Below are positions 8,470 to 15,971 of a stretch of DNA of 64,000 bases, piece after piece. This DNA comes from Longimicrobiales bacterium (GTDB lineage Bacteria > Gemmatimonadota > Gemmatimonadetes > Longimicrobiales > Gaopeijiaceae), in assembly GCA_958296005.1 (NCBI GenBank), contig CATQHQ010000002.1, positions 738,501 to 802,500 on the forward strand, in the 5' to 3' direction. The position numbers and the translations under genes are program-made. The notes under the pieces are model-generated. The model did not search any database. It had not been told where the DNA came from and saw nothing but the letters and a program-made list of their open reading frames with translations. Numbering within the stretch: position 1 is the first letter of the stretch; every line of letters begins with the position of its first letter.

Positions 8470-9026
8470 CCGCCGCCGCCATCGAAGCCCTGGCCCGCAG
8501 CCAGCTGGGCGAAGAGAGCCTCCGCCGCATCGTCTTCTCGGAAGCGATGATCGAGGCCAGGGTCGCGGAGATGGGCCGTCAGATCGGCGACGCCTACCCG
8601 CCCGACGCCGAGGTTCTGATCCTGGGCCTGCTCAAGGGGTCCTTCATCTTCATCGCCGACTTGGTGCGCCGGATCCCCCGTCCGATCCAGGTCGACTTCA
8701 TCCGCGTTTCCTCCTACGGGACGGGGACCGTGAGCAGCGGCGAGGTCCAGCTCCTCTACGACCCCCGTGCCGACCTCCAAGACCGAAGTGTTATCCTTGT
8801 GGAGGACATCGTGGACAGCGGCACGACGATGAACCACCTGATCCCGCTGTTGCTGGACCGGAACCCAGCGAGCCTCGAAGTCTGCACCCTCCTCCACAAG
8901 CGGCGGGCCCAGCTTCGCCTGGAACCTCGCTGGGTCGGCTTCGACGCGCCGGACGAGTTTGTGGTGGGCTACGGCCTGGGGTACGGCGAGGACTTCCGGC
9001 ACCTTCCCTGCATCGGGTCGATCTGA
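8466..9026 (+). CDS. hpt: Hypoxanthine phosphoribosyltransferase
   Basis: A 186-residue purine salvage enzyme joining hypoxanthine (or guanine) to PRPP to give IMP (GMP). The PRPP-binding signature is VILVEDIVDSGTTMNHL; LGLLKGSFIFIADLVRRI near the N-terminus and PDEFVVGYGLGYGEDFRHLP at the C-terminus are typical. Start GTG 8466 overlaps the tilS stop as GTGA, and the stop is directly followed by the ftsH ATG with no intervening base, indicating a tightly coupled operon. Length matches the family. Confidence 0.95.
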   Translation: MTAAAIEALARSQLGEESLRRIVFSEAMIEARVAEMGRQIGDAYPPDAEVLILGLLKGSFIFIADLVRRIPRPIQVDFIRVSSYGTGTVSSGEVQLLYDPRADLQDRSVILVEDIVDSGTTMNHLIPLLLDRNPASLEVCTLLHKRRAQLRLEPRWVGFDAPDEFVVGYGLGYGEDFRHLPCIGSI

Positions 9027-11087
9027 ATGGCAGACGAAAAGCCTTCCAAGAAGAAGACCGAGAAGCCCGGCGGCGACGCCGAGGACCCGGGCGGCAAGAA
9101 GCCGGCCAAGAAGGCCGAGAAGAAGCCCGGCGCCATCAAGCTCTCGGGCGCGCCCCGCGCGGCGTCGTTCTGGATATTTCTCGCCCTCATGTCCGTGCTG
9201 GCGTTCCAGTTCATGCGCCAAGCCGACGACGGAACCGACATGCTCGCGCTGTCGGAGTTTCACCGGCAGATCGACGCCGAGAACGTCCTCAAGGTGACCT
9301 TCTTCGGCGAGAGCCGTGTCGAAGGCGAGCTGAAGAACACGATCACCCTGCCTTCCGGCACCGACGTCCACGAGTTTCGCACCGACTTGGTGCCCGGCGC
9401 CGTCGTCGCGCTCGAGGAAGAGCTGCGGGCCCAGGACGTGGAGATCACCGCCAAGCCGCAGGGGACGGCCTGGTGGGGGGTCCTCCTGGGCTTCCTGCCG
9501 TGGCTTCTGCTCATCGCGTTCTGGATATGGATCGTGCGCTCGATCCAAAGCGGGGGGAACAAGGCGTTCCAGTTCGGGCGCTCCAAGGCGAAGCTCATCA
9601 GCCCCGACAAGCCCCAGGTCAACTTCGGGGACGTGGCCGGCGCCGAGGAAGCCAAGGACGAGCTGGAGGAGATCGTCGAGTTCCTCAAGGACCCGCCCCA
9701 GTACTCCAGGCTAGGGGGCCGCCTCCCCAAGGGCGTTCTCCTGGTTGGTCCTCCGGGCACCGGCAAGACCCTGCTGGCTCGCGCCGTCGCCGGAGAGGCG
9801 GGCCGCCCCTTCTTCCAGATGTCGGGCTCCGACTTCGTGGAGATGTTCGTCGGCGTGGGGGCGTCCCGGGTTCGGGACCTCTTCGAGCAGGGGAAGGCCC
9901 ACGCTCCGTGCATCATCTTCGTGGACGAGATCGACGCCGTGGGGCGCCATCGGGGCGCCGGACTGGGAGGCGGCCACGACGAGCGGGAGCAGACCCTCAA
10001 CGCCCTCCTCGTTCAGATGGACGGCTTCGAGGCCAACGAAGGCGTCATCCTCCTGGCCGCCACCAACCGTCCCGACGTGCTGGACCCGGCCCTCCTCCGT
10101 CCCGGCCGCTTCGACCGCCAAGTCGTGGTGGACCTCCCGGACCTGAAGGGTCGCGAGGGAATCCTTCGCGTCCACGCCAAGCAGCTTCCCCTGGACGAGG
10201 ACGTGGAGCTGTCGCTGGTCGCCCGGGGGACCCCGGGGCTGAGCGGCGCCGACCTCTCCAACATCTGCAACGAGGCCGCCCTCTTCGCGGCCCGCCGCGG
10301 CGTGGACCATGTGGCGATGGAGGACTTCGAGCGGGCCAAGGACAAGGTCATGCTCGGCACCGAGCGGAAGAGCATGGTCCTCACCGAGTCGGAGCGAAAG
10401 CTGACGGCGTACCACGAGGCCGGCCACGCCGTGATCGGCGTCAAGGTCCCGGGCCTGGACCCGGTCCACAAGGTGACGATCGTTCCTAGGGGCCACGCGC
10501 TGGGAATCACGGCTTCGCTCCCCGAGGAGGACCGCCACTCCTACACGCGGGACTGGCTCAACGGCCAGCTGGCGATGCTCTTCGGCGGTCGAGTGGCGGA
10601 GGAGATGACGTTCGGCGAGGAGAAGGTGACGACCGGTGCCGGCAACGACATCGAGCGGGCGACGGCGATGGCGCGCCGGATGGTCACGCGCTTCGGCATG
10701 TCGGACCGGATCGGCCTCATGGCCGTGGGCGACTCGGAGCACGAGGTGTTCCTGGGGCGGGAGCTGGTCCAGCGTCGGGAGGTGTCGGAGCACACCGCGC
10801 GCCGCGTGGACGAAGAGGTGAAGCGCATCCTGGACGACGCCCTCGCCCGGGCAAGAGGCGTGCTGGCCGAGAACCGGGAGCTGCTGGAGTCGATCGCGGT
10901 GGCGCTGCTGGACCGGGAGACGTTGAACGGCGACGAGATTCAGATGCTGCTGGAGGGGAAGGAGCTTCCGCCGATGGTGGTGGAAGTCGAGGAGGACCAG
11001 CTCCAGCTCGGACTCCCCGGCCACGAGGCCCCGGCGCCCGCCACGCCGCAGCTGGCCGTCCCGGAACCACTGCCGTCGCCGGGCTAG
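9027..11087 (+). CDS. ftsH: ATP-dependent zinc metalloprotease FtsH
   Basis: FtsH is a membrane-anchored AAA+ protease that degrades unassembled or regulatory membrane and cytosolic proteins. The 686-residue product has a lysine-rich N-terminal tail of about 45 residues, a first membrane segment (about 48-68), a short periplasmic domain, a second segment (about 147-170), and the AAA module with Walker A GPPGTGKT from residue 241, Walker B IIFVDEID and the second region of homology [19 protein letters not shown]. The zinc-binding HEAGH is at 463-467. The long charged tail before the first membrane helix is more extensive than in E. coli FtsH. The ATG follows the hpt stop directly. cdaA converges on its 3' end. 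Confidence 0.97.
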   Translation: MADEKPSKKKTEKPGGDAEDPGGKKPAKKAEKKPGAIKLSGAPRAASFWIFLALMSVLAFQFMRQADDGTDMLALSEFHRQIDAENVLKVTFFGESRVEGELKNTITLPSGTDVHEFRTDLVPGAVVALEEELRAQDVEITAKPQGTAWWGVLLGFLPWLLLIAFWIWIVRSIQSGGNKAFQFGRSKAKLISPDKPQVNFGDVAGAEEAKDELEEIVEFLKDPPQYSRLGGRLPKGVLLVGPPGTGKTLLARAVAGEAGRPFFQMSGSDFVEMFVGVGASRVRDLFEQGKAHAPCIIFVDEIDAVGRHRGAGLGGGHDEREQTLNALLVQMDGFEANEGVILLAATNRPDVLDPALLRPGRFDRQVVVDLPDLKGREGILRVHAKQLPLDEDVELSLVARGTPGLSGADLSNICNEAALFAARRGVDHVAMEDFERAKDKVMLGTERKSMVLTESERKLTAYHEAGHAVIGVKVPGLDPVHKVTIVPRGHALGITASLPEEDRHSYTRDWLNGQLAMLFGGRVAEEMTFGEEKVTTGAGNDIERATAMARRMVTRFGMSDRIGLMAVGDSEHEVFLGRELVQRREVSEHTARRVDEEVKRILDDALARARGVLAENRELLESIAVALLDRETLNGDEIQMLLEGKELPPMVVEVEEDQLQLGLPGHEAPAPATPQLAVPEPLPSPG

Positions 11088-11104
11088 TCCAGCGTCCCCC
11101 TCGG

Positions 11105-11887
11105 TTAGAGTTCCAGCCCCGCCCTGGGCACGGAGCGCTCGAGGATCTCCCGGAGCCGGGCTGCGTCCACGCCTACTTCGATCCGCCCCCGCCGGGCCAC
11201 GGAGATCCGCGCCGTCTCCTCGCTCACCACGATCACCACGGCGTCGGTCTCGTCGCTGAGCCCGATCGCCGCCCGGTGCCGCGTGCCCAGCGACCTGTCG
11301 CCCACCGGGTTCTCGGTCAGAGGCAGGATCACGCGAGCGGTCTTGATCACGTCTCCCACCACGATCGCCGCCCCGTCGTGAAGGGGGGACTGAGGCGCGA
11401 AGATCGAACGGAGGAGCTCGGGCGACAACTTCGCCTCCACCGGGCTCCCGGACCGTGCGTAGTCCCTGAGGCCCGTTTCGCGCTGGACCGCCAGGATCGC
11501 TCCCGTCCGCGCCCGGGCCAGCTGCACCGCGCCTTCGACGATCCCGTCCACGATCTTCGTCTCCCGGGCCGGCGTCAGCAGTCCCACCAGCCGGCTCTCC
11601 CCCAAACGGGCCAGCGCCGCCCGCATCTCGGGCTGAAACACCACCAGCGCCGCGATCGCCCCGTACTGGAAGATGTTCTCGACGAGGCGGCGGATCACCG
11701 AGAAGTCCAGAACCACGGACAGCAGGTGAAGCGCTCCGAGCAGGAGGACCCCCAGCAGCATCTGCATCGCCCGGGTCTCGCGGATGAGCAGCAGGACCCG
11801 GTAGACGAGCAGGAACACGACGGCGATCTCCGCCAAGTCGCCCCATCCGGGCCGGAGGAAGTCCAGCTGTCGGAGAATCCCGTTCAC
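11105..11887 (-). CDS. cdaA: Diadenylate cyclase CdaA
   Basis: This membrane enzyme condenses two ATP to cyclic di-AMP, a messenger for osmotic and cell-wall homeostasis. The 260-residue protein has three predicted membrane helices in its first 85 residues, then a DAC domain with the diagnostic SPLHDGAAIVVGD (DGA motif) and GTRHRAAIGLSDETDAVVIV (RHR motif). The start is GTG 11887. It faces ftsH tail to tail with a 17-base gap and is divergent from exbB, with 147 bases between them. No ybbR-like partner gene is adjacent in this window. Confidence 0.94.
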   Translation of the reverse strand: MNGILRQLDFLRPGWGDLAEIAVVFLLVYRVLLLIRETRAMQMLLGVLLLGALHLLSVVLDFSVIRRLVENIFQYGAIAALVVFQPEMRAALARLGESRLVGLLTPARETKIVDGIVEGAVQLARARTGAILAVQRETGLRDYARSGSPVEAKLSPELLRSIFAPQSPLHDGAAIVVGDVIKTARVILPLTENPVGDRSLGTRHRAAIGLSDETDAVVIVVSEETARISVARRGRIEVGVDAARLREILERSVPRAGLEL

Positions 11888-11940
11888 TTTGACCGCCTGC
11901 CCTCCCGCCCTGTCGCCGAGGTGTCTCCCAACATAACTTG

Positions 11941-11969
11941 TTGACCCTGCCGAAACGCCTTCCTACATT
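11941..11969 (+). promoter_or_regulatory. Sigma-70-like promoter for exbB-exbD-exbD-tonB
   Basis: TTGACC at 11941-11946 and TACATT at 11964-11969 are separated by 17 bases, a near-consensus primary sigma factor promoter in the cdaA-exbB intergenic region. Transcription would start near 11976, leaving a leader of about 60 bases before the TTG start of exbB. It points only towards exbB. Confidence 0.6.
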
Positions 11970-12034
11970 GACGTAGTTTCCGGCTGCCCTCCTCCCGCCA
12001 CGCCAGACCGACGCTTCCACTCCCGGAGCCGACC

Positions 12035-12700
12035 TTGAACAACAGCTACGAGCTACTCACCCTCTTCGCGGACGGCGGGCTCATGATGTACCCCCTCGTC
12101 GTCTGTTCGCTGATCGCTCTGGGCGTCATCATCGCCAAGGCGTGGACCCTGTGGCTTGCGCACCGAAGCACGGTGGCGCTGCTCCAGCGGGTGGAAGAGG
12201 CCGCGGCCGGTGGCAACCTGGACGAAGCCGCGGAGATCGCCGCGTCCACGCCGGGACCGGCAGCCGCCATCCTCTTGGCCGGACTCCGGCGGATCAAGAA
12301 CCGGACGGTGGCGGAGGGGGAGCTGGAGCAGGTGATCTCCACCGCGGGAACGATCGAGCTGGGCTTCCTGGAGCGGGGCTTGGTGATCCTGGCGACGGTG
12401 GCCAACGTGGCGCCGCTGATGGGCTTCCTGGGGACGGTCGCCGGGATGATCCTGGCGTTCTCGTCGATCGAGGCCGCGGGCAACGTGGAACCGGGGCTCG
12501 TAGCCGGGGGTATCAAGGTGGCGCTCCTCACCACGGCGGCGGGGCTGACGATCGCAATTCCGGTAAACATCGGCTACAACTTCTTCGTGACGCGGATTGA
12601 CAAGCTGATCGTGGACATGGAGCAGAGCACCCAAAAAATCCTCAACATCGCTTGGGACATGGAACGCGACGGAACGTTGCGGGTACTGTCCCAGGGATAG
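12035..12700 (+). CDS. exbB: ExbB/TolQ/MotA family proton channel subunit
   Basis: A 221-residue inner-membrane protein with an N-terminal membrane segment (about 14-36), a cytoplasmic helical stretch, and two further helices around 118-140 and 155-180. LVILATVANVAPLMGFLGTV, GMILAF and ALLTTAAGLTIAIPVNIGYN are the conserved third- and second-helix motifs of the family. ExbB with ExbD couples proton flow to TonB motion. The start is TTG 12035 (NNSYELLTLF follows). It is the first gene of exbB-exbD-exbD-tonB, behind a good promoter. TolQ is the alternative name, but the tonB gene in the operon favours ExbB. Confidence 0.9.
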   Translation: MNNSYELLTLFADGGLMMYPLVVCSLIALGVIIAKAWTLWLAHRSTVALLQRVEEAAAGGNLDEAAEIAASTPGPAAAILLAGLRRIKNRTVAEGELEQVISTAGTIELGFLERGLVILATVANVAPLMGFLGTVAGMILAFSSIEAAGNVEPGLVAGGIKVALLTTAAGLTIAIPVNIGYNFFVTRIDKLIVDMEQSTQKILNIAWDMERDGTLRVLSQG

Positions 12701-12736
12701 CAGGCAAGCGGTTACCCGAGAACGGAGGTCATCCAA

Positions 12737-13159
12737 GTGGCGGTTCTGGGCGGCAAGAAGTCGAAGGTCTCCGACGAGATCCCATCCTCGTCGATGGCCG
12801 ACATCGCCTTCCTTCTCCTCATCTTCTTCCTGGTCACGACGACGTTCCCGAAGGACAAGGGACTCTCGATCGTGCTGCCGGAAGAGTCGGTGGAGGTCGA
12901 GGTCAGCCAGAAGAACATCCTTCACATCGTCGTGAACCCCAACGGGGCGGTGACGATCAAGCGGGGCGAGAGCCAGCAGGAACAGACGGTCCGCCCCAAC
13001 GACGTGGAGGCGATCTGGCGCCAGGATGTGGTTCAGAACCCGAACCTCATCGCGGCGGTCAAGACCCATCCGGACACGCAGTACCGCTTCATGATCGACG
13101 TTCTCGACGCCCTGCACACGGCGGGCGCCGAGCGCATCTCCCTCCAACTGCTGGAGTAG
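12737..13159 (+). CDS. exbD: ExbD/TolR biopolymer transport protein, copy 1
   Basis: A 140-residue single-pass inner-membrane protein. The membrane helix carries the family Asp in SSSMADIAFLLLIFFLVTTT, which is needed for proton-driven work with ExbB. A periplasmic domain follows. GTG 12737 is chosen because ggaggt ends seven bases upstream. It is the first of two adjacent exbD-like genes that share the MADIAFLLLIFF core but differ in their periplasmic parts, which suggests a heteromeric ExbD or different TonB partners. Confidence 0.9.
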   Translation: MAVLGGKKSKVSDEIPSSSMADIAFLLLIFFLVTTTFPKDKGLSIVLPEESVEVEVSQKNILHIVVNPNGAVTIKRGESQQEQTVRPNDVEAIWRQDVVQNPNLIAAVKTHPDTQYRFMIDVLDALHTAGAERISLQLLE

Positions 13160-13166
13160 CAAGGCT

Positions 13167-13613
13167 ATGGGCCTGAAATCCGGGGGTCTGCAACGAAAGT
13201 CGAAGGCGTCGCAGGAGATTCCTTCCTCGTCGATGGCCGACATCGCCTTTCTCCTTCTCATCTTCTTCATGGTTTCGACCGTCTTCCAGACGGACAAGGA
13301 CCGGCCGATCGACTGGGCCGCCGCCGAAGCCACGGAGAAGATCGATGAGAAGCAGAAGAATATCCTGAACATCTGGGTGGAGCCCAACGGCGACATCTTC
13401 GTCAACGACGTGCAGCGGCAGATGGCGGAGCTGAGCGACCTCGTGGCGCCGATGTACGTAAGCAACCGGAGCTTGGTGATCTCTGTCCGGTCGGACCGGT
13501 CCGTGCCTTACCGGTTCATCGACCTGGTTCAGCAAGAGCTGGTTTCCGCAGGCGTAGTCCGGGTCGTATTCGCGACCGAACTCGAACAAAGCATGACGAG
13601 GGAAAGACGATGA
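13167..13613 (+). CDS. exbD: ExbD/TolR biopolymer transport protein, copy 2
   Basis: The 148-residue product is a paralogue of the preceding gene with the same membrane core (IPSSSMADIAFLLLIFFMVS, Asp retained) and a divergent periplasmic domain. It starts seven bases after copy 1 and overlaps tonB by four bases (ATGA), so all four genes are likely translated from one message. Paired exbD genes are common in FCB-group bacteria, where both are needed for some TonB functions; whether that applies here is inference. Confidence 0.88.
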   Translation: MGLKSGGLQRKSKASQEIPSSSMADIAFLLLIFFMVSTVFQTDKDRPIDWAAAEATEKIDEKQKNILNIWVEPNGDIFVNDVQRQMAELSDLVAPMYVSNRSLVISVRSDRSVPYRFIDLVQQELVSAGVVRVVFATELEQSMTRERR

Positions 13614-14299
13614 GCGAGCACACCACCGAGCAGCAGACGAACGTCGCCGATAGCGTCGCCACGGCCAACGAGCGGTTCAAGCGGTCGTTCTCCGGGTGGT
13701 TCTGGGGCTCCATGATCGCGGCGACCGTGGTCCACTTCGCGATCTTCGCGTTCTGGCCCGAGCTCCAGGCCGAGGACGTGAGCTTCTCCGTCGACGAGAT
13801 GGAGGCCATAGACATCCCGCCGGAGGTCGAGATCCCGCCCCCGCCGGAGGCGATCGCCCGTCCCGCCACGCCGGTGATCGCAGACGCGGTCATCGAAGAA
13901 GACATCACGATCGCCATCACCACCTTCGAGGAGAACCCGGTGGAGGACCTTCCTCCTCCGCCGTCGGAGGTCGAGACGGACATCTCGGCCGCGCCCACCT
14001 TCACACCCTACACCGTCAGGCCCGGCCTCAAGAACGAGCGCGAAGTGCAGCGCGCCTTGCAGCGCGAGTATCCGCCGCTGCTTCGGGACGCCGGCATCGG
14101 GGGCACCGTCAGGGTCCACTTCTTCATCACCGAAGAAGGCATGGTGCAGGACACGAGGATCGACCAGAGCTCCGGGCACTCGGCGCTTGACGAGGCGGCG
14201 CTGCGGGTGGCCGACGTCTTCGAGTTCACCCCGGCCCTGAACCGGGACAAGAAGGTTCCGGTCTGGATATCCCTCCCGATTACGTTCACCACGACCTAG
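13610..14299 (+). CDS. tonB: TonB energy-transducing protein
   Basis: A 229-residue inner-membrane protein that transmits proton-motive force to outer-membrane receptors. It has a cytoplasmic N-terminus, a membrane helix around residues 33-51 (MIAATVVHFAIFAFW), a proline- and glutamate-rich periplasmic spacer (PPEVEIPPPPEAIARP; PPPPSEVE) and a C-terminal TonB domain with YPPLLRDAGIGGTVRVHFFI and SALDEAALRVADVFEFTPAL. It closes the exb operon and is followed by a strong hairpin terminator. A plausible client in the window is the TonB-dependent receptor at 39734-42490. Confidence 0.92.
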   Translation: MSEHTTEQQTNVADSVATANERFKRSFSGWFWGSMIAATVVHFAIFAFWPELQAEDVSFSVDEMEAIDIPPEVEIPPPPEAIARPATPVIADAVIEEDITIAITTFEENPVEDLPPPPSEVETDISAAPTFTPYTVRPGLKNEREVQRALQREYPPLLRDAGIGGTVRVHFFITEEGMVQDTRIDQSSGHSALDEAALRVADVFEFTPALNRDKKVPVWISLPITFTTT

Positions 14300-14326
14300 T
14301 CGCGTTCCGGCTTCCGGGAGGGCGGG

Positions 14327-14365
14327 AGCGCCCCGCCGGTCCCATGTGGCCGGCGGGGCGCTTTT
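14327..14365 (+). terminator. Intrinsic terminator after tonB
   Basis: A perfect 13-bp stem (14327-14339 pairing with 14350-14362) with a 10-base loop is followed by a short T run ending at 14365. It ends the exbB-tonB operon. The yggS ATG begins at 14369, only three bases after the T run, so the hairpin occupies the whole region where a yggS leader would lie. Confidence 0.85.
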
Positions 14366-14368
14366 GCC

Positions 14369-15100
14369 ATGAGCTTGCCGAACTTTCGCCGCCGCCTCGG
14401 GGAATCGCTGCCCCGGGTCCTCGAGCGGATCGCCGCCGCCGCCGAGCGGAGCGGAAGGGAACCCGGAGCGGTGCGGATCGTCGCTGTGACGAAGGGACAT
14501 CCCCCGGAGGCCGTCGAGGCCGTGCTGGGCGCGGGGCTTGCGGACGTGGGGGAAAACCGTGTGGAGGAGCTGGAAGGGAAGGCGCTGGCGTTCCAAGGGC
14601 GGGGCGTCCAATGGCACATGGTCGGCCACGTGCAGAGCCGAAAGGCCCCACGGGCCGCCCGCTTGGCGACGATCCTTCACAGCGTGGACTCGATCCGCCT
14701 GGCGGGAAGGCTCTCGCGCGCCGCGGAAGGGGCGGGGAGGCGGCTTCCCGTGCTGGTGCAGGTGAACGCCTCCGGCGAGGCCGCGAAGGGGGGGTTCCCG
14801 GCGGCGGGAACGTCGCGGGAGGCGTTGGCGGAGGCGCTGGAGGGGATCGCCGAGGTGTCCGCCCTGCCGGGCCTTGCCGCCGTCGGTCTCATGACGATGG
14901 CGCCGTTCACGAAAGACCGCGCTGTCGTCCGCGCCACCTTCAGGCGAACTCGCGAGCTGCTGGAGGCCGCGGCCGGGATCGAGGGGTTCGACGCCCGGGA
15001 GCTCTCCATGGGCATGTCCAACGACTTTGAGACGGCGGTAGAGGAGGGGAGCACGATGGTTCGGCTGGGTACGACGCTGCTGGGGCCCCGACCCCGATGA
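14369..15100 (+). CDS. yggS: YggS-family PLP homeostasis protein
   Basis: A 243-residue PLP-binding TIM-barrel protein that keeps free pyridoxal phosphate and related amino-acid pools in balance; it has no known catalytic activity. Visible are VRIVAVTKGH with the PLP-binding Lys, LADVGENRVEEL, WHMVGHVQSRK, VLVQVNASGEAAKGGF and LSMGMSNDFETAVEEGSTMV, with RLGTTLLG at the end. ATG 14369 matches the family N-terminus but has no Shine-Dalgarno room, since the tonB terminator lies immediately upstream. It overlaps punA by four bases (ATGA). Confidence 0.92.
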   Translation: MSLPNFRRRLGESLPRVLERIAAAAERSGREPGAVRIVAVTKGHPPEAVEAVLGAGLADVGENRVEELEGKALAFQGRGVQWHMVGHVQSRKAPRAARLATILHSVDSIRLAGRLSRAAEGAGRRLPVLVQVNASGEAAKGGFPAAGTSREALAEALEGIAEVSALPGLAAVGLMTMAPFTKDRAVVRATFRRTRELLEAAAGIEGFDARELSMGMSNDFETAVEEGSTMVRLGTTLLGPRPR

Positions 15101-15966
15101 CCGCGTTCACGGCGGCCGGCGAGACGGCGCGGCTCCGGGAGGCGGTGGCCGCTGTCCGGGCGGTCAGCGAGATCAAGCCCCGTGCGGCGATCGTCCTGGG
15201 CACGGGTCTGGGCCGATTGGCCCGGGCGATGGACGTGGAGGCGGAGATCCCCTACGAAGCCCTGCCTCACTTCCCCCGCGCCACGGTAGAGAGCCACCAC
15301 GGCAAGCTGTTGCTGGGCACGCTGGAAGGCGTTCCAGTGGTGGCGATGCAGGGTCGCATGCACTGCTACGAGGGCTGGTCCCTGCGGGAGGTGGTCTTCC
15401 CAGTGCGGGTCATGAAGCTGCTGGGCGCCGACGTCCTCCTCGTGTCCGGGGCGTGCGGGGGCATGAACCCCCTCTGGGCGCCCGGCGATCTGGTCATGCT
15501 CAACGACCACGTGAACCTGCTGGGCGACACTCCCCTGGTCGGCCCCAACCTGGACGAACTGGGTCCCCGCTTTCCCGACATGTCCTCGCCCTACGACCCC
15601 GAACTGCGGCGAGCCGCCGCAGCCGTGGCGATGGCCCAGGGCGTGGCGCTCCGGGAAGGCGTCTACGTGGCCGTGGCCGGTCCCCAGCTGGAAACCCGAG
15701 CCGAGTACAGGATGCTCCGCGCCCTAGGGGCCGACGTGGTAGGGATGTCCACCGTGCCCGAGGTGATCGGCGCCCGCCACATGGGGATGCGGGTCCTGGC
15801 CGTCGTCGTGATCACCGACCAATGCCTCCCCGACGCGCTGGAGGAGGCCGACGTGGCTAAGATCATCGCCACCGCCGCGGCCGCCGAACCCAAGCTGACG
15901 CGCTTGGTCGCCGCCGTCGTGGCCGGGCTGGACGCACCCGCCGCACCCGACCCCCAGTCCGCCTAA
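15097..15966 (+). CDS. punA: Purine nucleoside phosphorylase
   Basis: This 289-residue trimeric (type I, PNP/MTAP family) enzyme phosphorolyses inosine and guanosine to base and ribose 1-phosphate for salvage. Signatures are AAIVLGTGLGRLARAMD, VESHHGKLLLGTLEGVPVV, MQGRMHCYEGW, VSGACGGMNPLWAPGDLV and YVAVAGPQLETRAEYRMLR, then GADVVGMSTVPEVIGARHMG. It overlaps yggS by four bases and is followed after five bases by ileS. With hpt upstream it gives the window two steps of purine salvage. Confidence 0.93.
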   Translation: MTAFTAAGETARLREAVAAVRAVSEIKPRAAIVLGTGLGRLARAMDVEAEIPYEALPHFPRATVESHHGKLLLGTLEGVPVVAMQGRMHCYEGWSLREVVFPVRVMKLLGADVLLVSGACGGMNPLWAPGDLVMLNDHVNLLGDTPLVGPNLDELGPRFPDMSSPYDPELRRAAAAVAMAQGVALREGVYVAVAGPQLETRAEYRMLRALGADVVGMSTVPEVIGARHMGMRVLAVVVITDQCLPDALEEADVAKIIATAAAAEPKLTRLVAAVVAGLDAPAAPDPQSA

Positions 15967-15971
15967 ACCCT

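Noticed and set aside
9711-12020. Long open frame (769 codons) on the minus strand
   Set aside because: It is antisense to ftsH and out of frame with cdaA; the translation has no recognisable domain and both real genes are certain.
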